Counted from the first letter of the stretch, positions 30,805 through 40,121 are shown. The stretch is 64,000 nt of DNA from JASTVH01 sp042862465 (GCA_042862465.1 JASTVH010000006.1:273077-337076), one strand, 5' to 3'. Notes: generated by a model not told the origin, from the sequence alone. Numbers and translations are program-made.

Positions 30805-33555
30805 GTGAGTACCCGTTATCTGGAAGCGCTTTTCAATCCCCGGTCTATTGTGATCGTCGGTGCCTCGGAGCGGCCCGACAATCTGGGCGGGATGGTGTTG
30901 CGGAACCTCATGGCGTCGGATTTCCCGGGCGAGCTGCTGGTGGTCAACCGGCATGATTACGACAATGTCCACGGTATCCCATGCCTGCGCAAGGTATCCC
31001 GGATTCGCAGTCGTCCCGACCTGGCCATCATCTGTACGCCCCCGGAAACCGTCCCCAAGATTATTCGCCAGCTCGGGGAAATGGGGGTCAAGACCGCCAT
31101 GGTTCTGACCGGGGGGATGTCGCGCAGTCACAGCAAGACGGGCCGACCCCTGATGTATGCGGTGCGCGATGCCGCCCGTGACACCCGCATCCGCGTGCTC
31201 GGCCCGAACACCATTGGCCTGATGGTCCCCAAGCACGGCATTAACGCGACCTACGCCCATATGGGGGTTATGCCCGGCAAGATCGGCTTTGTGGGCCAGT
31301 CCGGTACCATCGCCAGTGCGGTGATTGACTGGGCCTTCGCTCGCGGAGTGGGTTTCTCCCATTTTCTGACACTGGGGGACGGCATGGATATCGATCATGA
31401 CGATCTGATCGACTATCTGGCCCAGGACCACAGCACCCGTGCCATTCTCCTGCACATGGAGCACATTCCCAATCCCCGCCGCTTCATCTCTGCGGTTCGT
31501 TCGGCCTCCAAGACCAAGCCGGTCATCGCGGTGAAAAGCGGGCGGGTACCGGAATCGGAATGGCTGCCCCAACCGCTGCCGGACGGCATTACCAAGTCCG
31601 ATCCCATCTATGATGCCGTCCTGCGTCGCGCCGGCGTTCTGCGGGTGAACGGGCTCGATGAAATGTTCGATGCCCTGGAGACCCTGACGCGCATGCGCAA
31701 GGTACGTCGCGAAGAATTGGCGATTCTGGCCAATGGAGTCGGGCCCGGCGTACTGGCAGTGGACCGGCTGGCGAGTCTGGATGGAGAGCTGGCGCAGCTG
31801 TCGCAGAAAACCGTCGATGCCCTGGTGGACCTGCTGCCGCCGTACTGGAGCCGCAAGAATCCCATCGATCTTAGTTACGATGCCGACGCTGAGCGCTATT
31901 ACCAGGCCATCAAACTCCTGGCTCACGACACCCACGTTTCCAATGTGCTGGTGATGTACGCCCCAACGCTCACCGAGGACAGCCTGCAGATCGCCGATGC
32001 GGTGGTCCGGGCGACCAAGGAGACGCGCCTCAACGTCTTCACCTGCTGGCTGGGCCAGAGCACCGTGCTGGATGCCCGGGAGGAATTTTACCGGGCCGGT
32101 ATTCCCACGTTCTTCTCACCGGAGAAGGCCATCAAGGCACTGATGCACCACGTCAACCACCAGCGCATTCAGAATCTGTTGCGGGAGACCCCGGAATCCT
32201 TCACCGAGATGCGTGTCGACCGCTCCAACGCGCGCAAGATCGTCACCCATGCTCTGCGAGCGCGCCGCAATCACCTGTCCAACCGTGAAGCGAGGGAGCT
32301 GGTGGCGGATTATGGCATCCCGGTGCTGGCCACCCATTACTGTGATGACGAGGAAGAGGTGGTTGAGGCTTACCGGGAAATCCGGGAACCCATCAATCTG
32401 ACTCTCATCCACGAAAAGAGCTGTCATCCCTTTATTGAGGAAAAGACAGGGCGAGGACGCTACAAGGCCACCATTCAGCGCCTCAATGACGAATCGGCGA
32501 TCCGGCGCTCCTGCGAGCTCTTGATCGAGGAGTACCGTCAGCACTTTCCTGAAAGCGGGTTCATGGGATTTGCCGTACAGCGGGCTCACGAGCATTTGGG
32601 GGGAATCGGATTCAGTCTGGGCATCACCCGGGACCCATTGTTCGGGCCGCTGGTCGTCTGTGGGGCCGGAGGCGCCAGCGTGAATGTGATGAGCGACCGG
32701 CGCATCGCGTTGCCGCCTCTCAACATGGTCCTGGCGCGGGAGCTGCTTTCCCGGACCTACATGTACCGCCTGCTCAGGGAATACAGCTACCGGCCGGAGC
32801 AGGACATTCGCGCGGTGTGCGAGACCCTGGTCACCCTCTCGCAGATCATCATCGATATTCCGGAAATCAAGGGGCTGGAAATCCTACCGCTCCTGTTCAA
32901 TGAAAAAGGCGCCATAGCGGTGGATCTGGCCGTCGATCTGGCTGAACCTGCGCGGCTGATTATCCAACCCTATCCGCGGGAGCTGGAGGAGTGGATCGTG
33001 CTGCCCAAGTCTCACCGCCGGGTGATCATCCGCCCGATTCGCGACGAGGACGAGCCGGCCCATATCGAGTTTCACGAGAAGCAGAGCCCGGAGTCCATTC
33101 GCTATCGTTTTTTCCAGTACCGCAAGCACTTCAGCCATGAAGACGTGGTGCAAATGGTGCAGATCGACTATGACCGGGAGATGGTGTTTATCGCCAGCGC
33201 GCCCAAGGGGATTGATCAGGAAGAGGAAACCCTGGGGTCAGTCCGGGTGTGGACCGATGCCGACAACCTCCAGTGCGAGTTCGCCGTGATGGTGCGCGAC
33301 GACATGCGCGGCGAAAACCTCGGCTTTACCCTGATGCAGAAGATGATCGAATACTGCCGCGCCCGGGGGACGGTAGAGATGGTCGGCAATGTCTTGCCGG
33401 ATAATCGACCGATGCTGCGTCTGGCGGAAAAACTCGGGTTTGAGGTGAGCTACAACGCCGAGGAAGAGGTCATGGACCTGCGCCTGCCGCTGAATCGGCC
33501 CGAGGACGAGTGGCAGCGTGAGCGGCTTGGCGGGAAGACCGCATTTGAGATCTAG
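30805..33555 (+). CDS. Pat/YfiQ-type protein lysine acetyltransferase (NDP-forming acyl-CoA synthetase-like plus GNAT domain)
   Basis: This 916-residue protein has a CoA-binding domain (SIVIVGASERPDNLGG at residues 14-29), ligase-like domains (GPNTIGLMVPK; GFVGQSGTIASA), an ATP-grasp_5-type region (REARELVADYGIPVLATHY near residue 494; GGIGFSLGITRDPLFGPLV near 610) and a C-terminal GNAT acetyltransferase domain (RRVIIRPIRDEDEPAHIEF near 735; RDDMRGENLGFTLMQKMIEY near 831). This order is that of enterobacterial Pat/PatZ, which acetylates lysines such as that of acetyl-CoA synthetase. The start is GTG 30805, with GGGAG 8 bases before it. Divergent from an HDAC-like gene. Confidence 0.9.
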   Translation: MSTRYLEALFNPRSIVIVGASERPDNLGGMVLRNLMASDFPGELLVVNRHDYDNVHGIPCLRKVSRIRSRPDLAIICTPPETVPKIIRQLGEMGVKTAMVLTGGMSRSHSKTGRPLMYAVRDAARDTRIRVLGPNTIGLMVPKHGINATYAHMGVMPGKIGFVGQSGTIASAVIDWAFARGVGFSHFLTLGDGMDIDHDDLIDYLAQDHSTRAILLHMEHIPNPRRFISAVRSASKTKPVIAVKSGRVPESEWLPQPLPDGITKSDPIYDAVLRRAGVLRVNGLDEMFDALETLTRMRKVRREELAILANGVGPGVLAVDRLASLDGELAQLSQKTVDALVDLLPPYWSRKNPIDLSYDADAERYYQAIKLLAHDTHVSNVLVMYAPTLTEDSLQIADAVVRATKETRLNVFTCWLGQSTVLDAREEFYRAGIPTFFSPEKAIKALMHHVNHQRIQNLLRETPESFTEMRVDRSNARKIVTHALRARRNHLSNREARELVADYGIPVLATHYCDDEEEVVEAYREIREPINLTLIHEKSCHPFIEEKTGRGRYKATIQRLNDESAIRRSCELLIEEYRQHFPESGFMGFAVQRAHEHLGGIGFSLGITRDPLFGPLVVCGAGGASVNVMSDRRIALPPLNMVLARELLSRTYMYRLLREYSYRPEQDIRAVCETLVTLSQIIIDIPEIKGLEILPLLFNEKGAIAVDLAVDLAEPARLIIQPYPRELEEWIVLPKSHRRVIIRPIRDEDEPAHIEFHEKQSPESIRYRFFQYRKHFSHEDVVQMVQIDYDREMVFIASAPKGIDQEEETLGSVRVWTDADNLQCEFAVMVRDDMRGENLGFTLMQKMIEYCRARGTVEMVGNVLPDNRPMLRLAEKLGFEVSYNAEEEVMDLRLPLNRPEDEWQRERLGGKTAFEI

Positions 33556-33570
33556 ACCGATGGGCAGCCA

Positions 33571-33593
33571 GCGCACGGTTGCTGACCGTGCGC
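33571..33593. terminator. 9-bp perfect hairpin between the acetyltransferase gene and ilvD
   Basis: GCGCACGGT and ACCGTGCGC pair perfectly around TGCTG. No T-run follows, so it may be a Rho-dependent or processing-protective stem rather than a strong intrinsic terminator. Confidence 0.45.
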
Positions 33594-33644
33594 CAGAGCC
33601 GTACCCTCAGGGTTTGTTCGACTCGCAACCGAGGGTGAAGGTCC

Positions 33645-35330
33645 ATGGCAGACAATACCGACAAGCGCCGAACACACTCTTCCAAAATCGTTGACGGCGA
33701 TTCCCGTGCCCCCAATCGCGCCATGCTCCGCGCGGTCGGGTTCAATGACGAGGACTTCAAGAAGCCGCAGGTGGGCATCGCCTCCACCTGGAGCCAGGTC
33801 ACCCCCTGCAACATTCATATCGACAAGCTGGCGGATCAGGCGGCCGAGGGCGCCCAGGCAGCGGGTGGCAAGCCGGTGATCTTCAACACCATCACTGTGT
33901 CCGACGGCATCTCCATGGGGTCGCCAGGGATGCGCTATTCCCTGGTTTCCCGGGAAGTGATTGCTGATTCCATCGAGACGGTTACCGGGGCCCAGGGCTT
34001 TGATGGGCTGGTCACGTTCGGGGGCTGTGACAAGAACATGCCCGGTTGCGTGATGGCGATGGCGCGGCTCAACCGACCGTCCGTGTTCGTTTATGGCGGG
34101 ACGATTCAGCCAGGCCCGGAGCGGCGCGATATCGTCTCCGTATTCGAAGCAGTGGGTGCCCGCGCCCAGAACCGCATCTCTGCCATCGAACTCAAGGAAG
34201 TGGAAGACACGGCCATTCCAGGTCCGGGCTCCTGCGGCGGCATGTACACCGCCAACACCATGGCCTCGGCCATCGAGGCCCTGGGTCTGAGCCTGCCCAA
34301 CAGCTCCGCCCAGGAAGCAGTGTCCGATACCAAGGCCGAGGATGCGCGGCGGGCCGGCGAGGCGGTGCTCAATCTCCTGGAAAAGGACATCAAACCCTCG
34401 GACATCCTTACCCGCAAGGCTTTCGAGAATGCCATCACCACGGTCATTGCCCTGGGCGGCTCAACCAATGCCGTATTGCACCTGCTGGCCATCGCCCACG
34501 CAGCGGAGGTACCGCTGAGCCTGGAGGACTTCGTCCGTATCGGCGACAAGACGCCGGTGCTGGCTGATCTCAAACCCAGCGGTACCTTCCTCATGTCCGA
34601 ACTGATCGCCATCGGCGGTATTCGGCCCTTGATGAAAACCTTGCTGGATGCTGGCTACCTCCATGGCGACTGCCTCACTGTCACCGGCAAGACCCTGGCC
34701 GAGAACCTGGAAGACGTCGAGCCCTATCCGGAGAACCAAGCCATCGTCCAGCCCCTCGACAAGCCCCTCAAGCCCACCAGCCATCTGGTGGTGCTCTACG
34801 GGAATCTGGCCCCGACCGGGGCCGTGGCCAAGATTTCCGGCAAGGAAGGGGAGTGGTTTGAAGGGACGGCCCGGGTGTTCCATGCCGAAGAGGAAGCCCT
34901 GGACGCGATCCTCGACGGGACCGTGCAAAAAGGCGATGTCATTGTCATCCGCTACGAAGGCCCGAAGGGCGGCCCGGGTATGCGCGAAATGCTGAGCCCG
35001 ACCTCCGCCATCATGGGCAAGGGGCTGGGCAAGGATGTGGCGTTGATTACCGATGGGCGCTTTTCCGGCGGCAGTCACGGTTTTGTGGTCGGCCATGTCA
35101 CGCCGGAAGCGGCTGAGGGCGGGCCGATTGCGCTGGTTAAAGACGGTGATCGCATCGTGATCGACGCGGCCCAGCGAGCCATTACCCTGGAAGTGGATGA
35201 GAAAACCCTGGAGGCTCGCCGGAAGAACTGGAAGCTGGCGGTCCAGCCGCCCAAGCGGGGAGTGCTGGCTAAATATGCCCGGCAGGTGAGTTCGGCCTCG
35301 GAAGGGGCGGTTACTGATGGGGACGAGTGA
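33645..35330 (+). CDS. ilvD: Dihydroxy-acid dehydratase
   Basis: This 561-residue enzyme makes the 2-keto acids of valine, leucine and isoleucine synthesis. The three Fe-S-ligating cysteines are visible: QVTPCNIHIDK near residue 50, GGCDKNMPGC near 128 and GPGSCGGMYTANTM near 196. The length is that of the shorter IlvD group often associated with a [2Fe-2S] cluster rather than the ~616-residue E. coli enzyme. GAGGGTGAAGG precedes the ATG. No other branched-chain gene is nearby. Confidence 0.95.
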   Translation: MADNTDKRRTHSSKIVDGDSRAPNRAMLRAVGFNDEDFKKPQVGIASTWSQVTPCNIHIDKLADQAAEGAQAAGGKPVIFNTITVSDGISMGSPGMRYSLVSREVIADSIETVTGAQGFDGLVTFGGCDKNMPGCVMAMARLNRPSVFVYGGTIQPGPERRDIVSVFEAVGARAQNRISAIELKEVEDTAIPGPGSCGGMYTANTMASAIEALGLSLPNSSAQEAVSDTKAEDARRAGEAVLNLLEKDIKPSDILTRKAFENAITTVIALGGSTNAVLHLLAIAHAAEVPLSLEDFVRIGDKTPVLADLKPSGTFLMSELIAIGGIRPLMKTLLDAGYLHGDCLTVTGKTLAENLEDVEPYPENQAIVQPLDKPLKPTSHLVVLYGNLAPTGAVAKISGKEGEWFEGTARVFHAEEEALDAILDGTVQKGDVIVIRYEGPKGGPGMREMLSPTSAIMGKGLGKDVALITDGRFSGGSHGFVVGHVTPEAAEGGPIALVKDGDRIVIDAAQRAITLEVDEKTLEARRKNWKLAVQPPKRGVLAKYARQVSSASEGAVTDGDE

Positions 35331-35380
35331 GGAAGAGGTTGGCCGGTTCCGTTGAGGAAACGATGGGCGCCACAGTGAGA

Positions 35381-35460
35381 GTAGGTTGGGCTAAGCCTGC
35401 GCAGCCCAACATTCCGGGGGTAACCCTTGATGTTGGGCTTCCTTCGTCAGCCCAACCTAC
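35381..35460. repeat. REP-like nested palindromic element
   Basis: GTAGGTTGGGCT (35381-35392) is the inverse complement of AGCCCAACCTAC (35449-35460), and AGCCCAACAT (35403-35412) is the inverse complement of ATGTTGGGCT (35430-35439). The two halves could fold separately or as one large cruciform. Such AGCCCAAC elements are widespread as interspersed repeats in proteobacteria. No gene lies in it. Confidence 0.8.
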
Positions 35461-35469
35461 CTGATTGCC

Positions 35470-35488
35470 CGCCGGCGGTTTGCCGGCG
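35470..35488. terminator. Hairpin between ilvD and rdgC
   Basis: CGCCGGC and GCCGGCG form a 7-bp stem around GGTTT, followed on the plus strand by AGCAAGGTTTTATT. It probably terminates ilvD transcription; on the other strand it lies just past the rdgC stop. Confidence 0.6.
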
Positions 35489-35513
35489 AGCAAGGTTTTA
35501 TTGGCCGTTCGGT

Positions 35514-36437
35514 TCAGGCCACGATTGCCTCGCGATCCTCGCCACCCAGGGCTTCCAGAAGCACCGGGAACAGCCGGGCAATCTCCAGGGTCATCAGGCT
35601 GAATGCGCCATCGAACTTGGCCAGGGCGTCATCGCTGTCGATGTCGTCGATCTGGTCCTTCAGCGTCTCACCAAACTTCAGGCGACGCAGGGTCAGTTCC
35701 TCATCGAGCAGAAACGACAGGCTCTCCTGCCAGTCGAGCGCGACACGGGTGACCTGCATACCGCTTTCCAGATGCGCCAGGATTTCCTCGCCCTGCAGAT
35801 CCAGCCCACGACAGCGCACCACGCCGCCTTCTTCACCGGTATCCTTAAGCTCGCATTCCTGGCCCAGCGCCATGCCGGCGGGCAGCTGAAGGTCGCCCTT
35901 GAGCCAGGCGGTCATGACGAAGTTGGGGGACTGCTGCACCGCCGGCGGACGAATAGGCAGGGAACCGAGCGTGTTACGCAGGGTGCTGGCCAGCTCTTCC
36001 GCCTGCTTGGCGGACGCCGTATCGACCACCATGTAGCCCTCTTGGGGCGCCAGATAGGCAAACGTGTGGCGGGAACGGGTAAAGGCCTTGGGCAACAGTT
36101 CCAGCGTGAGCTGGTCCTTGAGTTCGTTCTTTTCCTTGCGGCCGACTTTACGGCTCTGCTCGGTCTCGATTTTCTCCACCTGCTCGGCCAGCGCTTCCTT
36201 GATTACCGCTGAGGGGAGAATCTTCTCTTCCTTGCGCAGGCAAACCAGGAAATTGTTGTTGGCGACATGGACCAGGCCTGGCGCGCGACCGCCCAGGGGA
36301 GAGGCCCAACCCAAACGGAAGCTGTCCTGCGGGCCGCAGGGGCTGAAGGCGCCTTCTTCCAGTTTGCTTTCAAGTTCTTCAGCGTCGAATTCCACCGGCT
36401 TGGTGAAACGAAAAATGCGGGCGTTACGAAACCACAT
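35514..36437 (-). CDS. rdgC: Recombination-associated protein RdgC
   Basis: This 307-residue protein is a ring-forming DNA-binding factor that modulates RecA. The family start MWFRNARIFRFTKPVEFDAE is clear, as are GWASPLGGRAPGLVH near residue 46 and TRSRHTFAYLAPQEGYMVVD near 124. The start at 36437 is set by GGAG a few bases upstream and by RdgC length (~303); a longer frame from 36476 is not needed. Confidence 0.95.
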   Translation of the reverse strand: MWFRNARIFRFTKPVEFDAEELESKLEEGAFSPCGPQDSFRLGWASPLGGRAPGLVHVANNNFLVCLRKEEKILPSAVIKEALAEQVEKIETEQSRKVGRKEKNELKDQLTLELLPKAFTRSRHTFAYLAPQEGYMVVDTASAKQAEELASTLRNTLGSLPIRPPAVQQSPNFVMTAWLKGDLQLPAGMALGQECELKDTGEEGGVVRCRGLDLQGEEILAHLESGMQVTRVALDWQESLSFLLDEELTLRRLKFGETLKDQIDDIDSDDALAKFDGAFSLMTLEIARLFPVLLEALGGEDREAIVA

Positions 36438-36547
36438 AGTGACTCCATTCCAGAAAAAACGGACGGGAATTTGCAATCAGAGGTGAACGATCAAGGGGGG
36501 AAAGACTAGCAGAATTATCTTCAGGGGGAAGGGAAAATTTAAGGCAA

Positions 36548-36583
36548 TTTCCCCACTTATCGCGATGGCAATAAGTGGGGAAA
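36548..36583 (-). terminator. 13-bp hairpin after the DUF2788 gene
   Basis: TTTCCCCACTTAT and ATAAGTGGGGAAA pair perfectly around a 10-base loop. It lies 8 bases past the DUF2788 stop on the minus strand, with an AT-rich tail beyond, and would separate it from rdgC. Confidence 0.7.
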
Positions 36584-36590
36584 AGGGGTG

Positions 36591-36791
36591 CTAGACCTGA
36601 ATTACTTCAACCAGAACGGTCTTGATGATAAAGCCGGCCATGCCTGCGCCCAGGGCGAAAAACAGCACCGCGGTACCGATCCGACCGGCGTTGGAACGCT
36701 TGGCCAGATCCCAGATGATAAAGCCCATGTAGGCAATCAGCGCCGTGATCAGTACGGCCAGTGAGATGGATTCAAAGGTTTCAATCGACAT
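36591..36791 (-). CDS. DUF2788 small inner-membrane protein
   Basis: This 66-residue protein has two hydrophobic helices (SLAVLITALIAYMGFIIWDL and GTAVLFFALGAGMAGFIIKT) with a short basic loop (AKRSNAGRI) between, matching DUF2788. Start 36791 is fixed by AGGAGG 6-11 bases upstream; a longer frame to 36818 is unlikely. Function is unknown. Confidence 0.85.
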   Translation of the reverse strand: MSIETFESISLAVLITALIAYMGFIIWDLAKRSNAGRIGTAVLFFALGAGMAGFIIKTVLVEVIQV

Positions 36792-36920
36792 AACAACCTC
36801 CTGAAAAAAGGAGCGCAATTATAGCGGGAAGTTGTTGTCGAAACCAGTTTTTAGACGAAAACGCAATGATCTGGGTCAAGAATGGGTGAGGTGAGGACCG
36901 TGCGAGAGTTTACGGTGAAC

Positions 36921-37694
36921 TTAAGCTTGGTCCCGGGTAAACACCCAGTTATCGCCCTTGGAGAGCTCCTCGTTGAAGCTGTAACCCTCCCAATCGAACC
37001 CCTTGAGGTCGTCCACCTGGGTAATCCGGTTTTTGATGGCGTAAGCGCACATCAGGCCGCGGGCTTTTTTGGCGAAGAAACTGATCATCTTGTACTGGCC
37101 GTTCTTCCAGTCCTTGAACTGGGGCGTCACCACCCGTTTGGCCGCCAGCTCCTTCTTCCTGACCGACTTGAAGTACTCATTGGAGGCCAGGTTCACCAGA
37201 ATGCCATCATCGGCTTCCAGGTCGGCATTCAGGCTCTCGGTGATCTTGTCGCCCCAGAAGGCATACAGATCCTTACCGCGCGTGTTCTCAAAGCGGGTGC
37301 CCATTTCCAGGCGGTAGGGCTGCATCAGGTCCAGCGGGCGAAGCACGCCATAGAGGCCGGACAGAATGCGCAGATGGGCCTGGGCAAATTCAAAATCAGC
37401 CTCTTCGAATTGATCGGCGGCCAGCCCGGTGTAGACGTCGCCCTTGAAGGCCAGAATCGCCTGGCGGGCATTGTCCAGATCGAAGGGGGTGTGCCATTCC
37501 TGATAGCGTTGGGCGTTCAGCTCGCCCAGCTTGGCGCTGATTCCCATCAAGTCACTGACCTGGTGGGGTTCCAGCGGTTTGAGTTGATCGATCAGTTCGC
37601 AGGCGTCCTCCAGAAAACGCGGCTGCGTGTATGTGTCTGTCGGGCGCGGGCTTTCGTAGTCCAGCTTTTTCGCCGGGGAAATGACGAGCAACAT
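36921..37694 (-). CDS. yaaA: Peroxide stress protein YaaA (DUF328)
   Basis: This 257-residue protein matches YaaA, which limits free iron and DNA damage under hydrogen peroxide stress. Visible motifs are LLVISPAKKLDYE at the start, FKGDVYTGLAADQF near residue 83, LSGLYGVLRPLDLMQPYRLEMG near 113 and FAKKARGLMCAYAIKN near 207. It is the last gene of a five-gene minus-strand operon that starts with ubiG; the preceding glutaredoxin-like gene ends 10 bases away. Confidence 0.95.
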   Translation of the reverse strand: MLLVISPAKKLDYESPRPTDTYTQPRFLEDACELIDQLKPLEPHQVSDLMGISAKLGELNAQRYQEWHTPFDLDNARQAILAFKGDVYTGLAADQFEEADFEFAQAHLRILSGLYGVLRPLDLMQPYRLEMGTRFENTRGKDLYAFWGDKITESLNADLEADDGILVNLASNEYFKSVRKKELAAKRVVTPQFKDWKNGQYKMISFFAKKARGLMCAYAIKNRITQVDDLKGFDWEGYSFNEELSKGDNWVFTRDQA

Positions 37695-37704
37695 AGAATT
37701 CAGC

Positions 37705-37938
37705 CTATTTCAGAAAGTCCAGAACATCCTGCATGTTGAACGGCCACTGGAGTTCGGCCCCGGTATCGGTACGGCGCAAGACGGGTATCCGCTCACCGTA
37801 TTTGTCCACAAGGCCGGCTTCCTGGGCGATATCAATAGCGTCCACCGGAATGGGCTCTTCCAGGGGGACCTGCATCAGTAACTGCTCCGCCTCTTCGCAG
37901 AGCGTGCACTGTTCCGTCGTATAAAACACCAGTCGCAT
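37705..37938 (-). CDS. Glutaredoxin-like (DUF836) protein
   Basis: This 77-residue thioredoxin-fold protein has the CxxC redox motif in TTEQCTLCEEAEQLL at residues 11-14 and the cis-proline region ERIPVLRRTD. It matches the small glutaredoxin-family/DUF836 proteins. GAGG precedes the ATG. It lies 8 bases after yciK and 10 before yaaA. Confidence 0.85.
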   Translation of the reverse strand: MRLVFYTTEQCTLCEEAEQLLMQVPLEEPIPVDAIDIAQEAGLVDKYGERIPVLRRTDTGAELQWPFNMQDVLDFLK

Positions 37939-37946
37939 CGCGGCCT

Positions 37947-38711
37947 CTACTTTTGCTGTGCGTCGAACTGCTCGCCCGTGACCCCGGTGCTGTCAGGCCC
38001 CATCAGATACAGGTAGGTGGGCATGATGTCCTCGGGGCGGGGATTGTGGTTGGGATTTTCCGCCGGATAGGCGAGGGCGCGCATGTTGGTGCGGGTGGCG
38101 CCGGGATTGATGCTGTTGACGCGAATATTGCTGCGCTCATCGTCCAGCTCATCGGCCAGCAGCTGCATCAGCCCTTCGGTGCCGAACTTCGAGATGGCAT
38201 AGGCGCCCCAGTAGGCCCGCGCCTTGCGGCCCACGCTACTGGAAGTGAATAGCAGAGAGGCGTCTTCGGACTTGCGCATCAGCGGAATCAGGGCCTGACT
38301 CAGCAGGAACTGGGCATGCAGGTTGACGTGCATGACCTGGGTCCAGGTATCCGGATCGTACATTTCCACCGGCGTTCTCAGGCCCAGAATGCTGGCGTTG
38401 TGCAGCAGCCCGTCCACGCGGCCGAAGGCCTCGTCGATGCGGGTGGCCACTTCCTCATAATCATGGGAGGTGGCGCCTTCCAGATTCAGCGGCACGATGG
38501 CCGGCTGAGGATGGCCAGCCGCCTCGATTTCGTCATACACCGCTTCGAGCTTGCCAACGGTGCGTCCCAACAGAATGACGGTGGCACCATGGGCGGCGAA
38601 TGTTTTGGCTGCCGCCCGGCCAATGCCGTCACCGGCACCGGTCACCATGATGACGCGGTCTTTAAGCAGGTCCGCCGGCGCCTGGTAATCCTTCTTGCAT
38701 ATTGCGGCCAT
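37947..38711 (-). CDS. yciK: YciK family short-chain oxidoreductase
   Basis: This 254-residue SDR begins with DYQAPADLLKDRVIMVTGAGDGIG (cofactor motif near residue 20-27), has GLLHNASILG near residue 100 and the catalytic YAISK near residue 166. It matches YciK, a conserved reductase of unknown substrate. GAGGAG precedes the ATG. Gene order ubiG-mupP-yciK is the same as in Pseudomonas. Confidence 0.9.
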   Translation of the reverse strand: MAAICKKDYQAPADLLKDRVIMVTGAGDGIGRAAAKTFAAHGATVILLGRTVGKLEAVYDEIEAAGHPQPAIVPLNLEGATSHDYEEVATRIDEAFGRVDGLLHNASILGLRTPVEMYDPDTWTQVMHVNLHAQFLLSQALIPLMRKSEDASLLFTSSSVGRKARAYWGAYAISKFGTEGLMQLLADELDDERSNIRVNSINPGATRTNMRALAYPAENPNHNPRPEDIMPTYLYLMGPDSTGVTGEQFDAQQK

Positions 38712-38728
38712 TCAACTTCTCCTCACAT

Positions 38729-39403
38729 TCATGCGGCTTCGGTGCGGCGCTGCAACCATTCTAACAAGGCTGCGGCATCCTCGGCGGTGTAATCGGCATC
38801 CCAGGCGTCAATGACTTCCGGGTGCTCCAGATAACCGTAACGGACGGCCACGGTAAGCATGCCGGCACGACGTCCTGCTTCGATATCGCGCTCGTGGTCG
38901 CCGACATAGATGCCGCCGGTGGGCGACACACCGATGCGACTGCAGGCCAGCAGTAACGATTCGGGATGGGGTTTGCGTTCCTCGACATGGTCCGGGCAAA
39001 CCGTAACGGCGCAGCGACTCGCCAGTTCGAGCTTTTCCAGCAATGGAAGGGTGAACCGGCTGGGTTTGTTGGTGACGACCCCCCAGGGAACCCGCTGCTG
39101 CTCAAGCCAGGTCAGCAGGTTGTCCATGCCGGGAAACAGGCCGGAACAACTGGCCAGATGGGTCTGATAGAGATCCAGCAGTTCATCGAGGTAGCGGGCA
39201 AACTCTGGATCGTCCGGATTCAATCCAAAACCGGTCTTCACCAGGGCGCGGCCGCCGTTGGAAACCACCCGGCGTATCTGGGGCTCGGGCAAGGGCGGCA
39301 GCCCGTGCCTTTCTCGCTGTTGATTGAGGCAGAGAACGAAGTCCGGGGCGGTGTCGACCAGGGTGCCATCCAGGTCAAACAGGACGGTGCTGGGGCGTGG
39401 CAA
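38729..39403 (-). CDS. mupP: N-acetylmuramic acid 6-phosphate phosphatase MupP (HAD family)
   Basis: This 224-residue HAD phosphatase has the nucleophile motif VLFDLDGTLVDTAPDF at residues 7-22, VVTNKP near 116 and YVGDHERDIEAGRRAG near 171. It resembles Gph, but in the ubiG-mupP-yciK order the pseudomonad member is MupP, which feeds the peptidoglycan recycling route to UDP-MurNAc. Translation starts at TTG 39403, with GGAG 7 bases before it and the ubiG stop 5 bases upstream. Confidence 0.85.
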   Translation of the reverse strand: MPRPSTVLFDLDGTLVDTAPDFVLCLNQQRERHGLPPLPEPQIRRVVSNGGRALVKTGFGLNPDDPEFARYLDELLDLYQTHLASCSGLFPGMDNLLTWLEQQRVPWGVVTNKPSRFTLPLLEKLELASRCAVTVCPDHVEERKPHPESLLLACSRIGVSPTGGIYVGDHERDIEAGRRAGMLTVAVRYGYLEHPEVIDAWDADYTAEDAAALLEWLQRRTEAA

Positions 39404-39407
39404 GGGG

Positions 39408-40121
39408 TTACTCCGGTTTGGTTGCGTGCATCAGATAGTTGACGTCCACGTCCCGGCTCAGCTTGTAGTGCCTGGTCACCGGGTTGTAGGTCATTCCCGT
39501 GACGTCAGCCACTTCCAGGCCTGCCTCGCGAACGAAGGCTGCCAACTCCGAGGGGCGGATGAAACGCTTCCATTCGTGCGTCCCACGGGGGAGCAGGTTG
39601 AGCACGTATTCGGCTCCCACAATCGCAAACAGGAACGACTTGGGATTACGATTGATTGTCGACAGGAACAGGTGACCGCCAGGCTTGAGCAACCGTTCGC
39701 AGGCCTTGATGACGGAGGCGGGATTGGGCACATGCTCCAGCATCTCAAGGCAGGTTACAGCATCGTACTGGCCTTCGGCTTCCTCGGCCATTTCCTCCGC
39801 GGTGATCTGGCGATACTCCACATCGACGCCGGATTCCAGGCAATGCAAGCGGGCCACGGATAGGGGGGCTTCGCCCATGTCGATGCCGGTCACGTGGGCG
39901 CCACGGCGGGCCATGCCCTCGCTTAACAGGCCGCCACCACAGCCGATGTCGATGACGGTTTTCCCGGGCAGGGGGCAGCGTTCGTCGATGTAGTTGAGCC
40001 GCAGCGGATTGATGTCATGGAGCGGCTTGAATTCGCTGTTCGGGTCCCACCAGCGGTTGGCCAGTTCCTCGAACTTGGCGATTTCTGCCGGATCGAAATT
40101 GGGTGACACGGTGCTAGCCAT
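39408..40121 (-). CDS. ubiG: Ubiquinone biosynthesis O-methyltransferase UbiG
   Basis: This 237-residue SAM methyltransferase carries out both O-methylations in ubiquinone synthesis. Family motifs are FEELANRWWDPNSEFKPLHDI at residues 15-35, VIDIGCGGGLLSEGMARRG near 55, VTCLEMLEHVPNP near 120 and TINRNPKSFLFAIVGAEYVL near 155. GGAGGG lies about 12 bases before the ATG. First gene of the ubiG-mupP-yciK-grx-yaaA operon. Confidence 0.95.
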   Translation of the reverse strand: MASTVSPNFDPAEIAKFEELANRWWDPNSEFKPLHDINPLRLNYIDERCPLPGKTVIDIGCGGGLLSEGMARRGAHVTGIDMGEAPLSVARLHCLESGVDVEYRQITAEEMAEEAEGQYDAVTCLEMLEHVPNPASVIKACERLLKPGGHLFLSTINRNPKSFLFAIVGAEYVLNLLPRGTHEWKRFIRPSELAAFVREAGLEVADVTGMTYNPVTRHYKLSRDVDVNYLMHATKPE

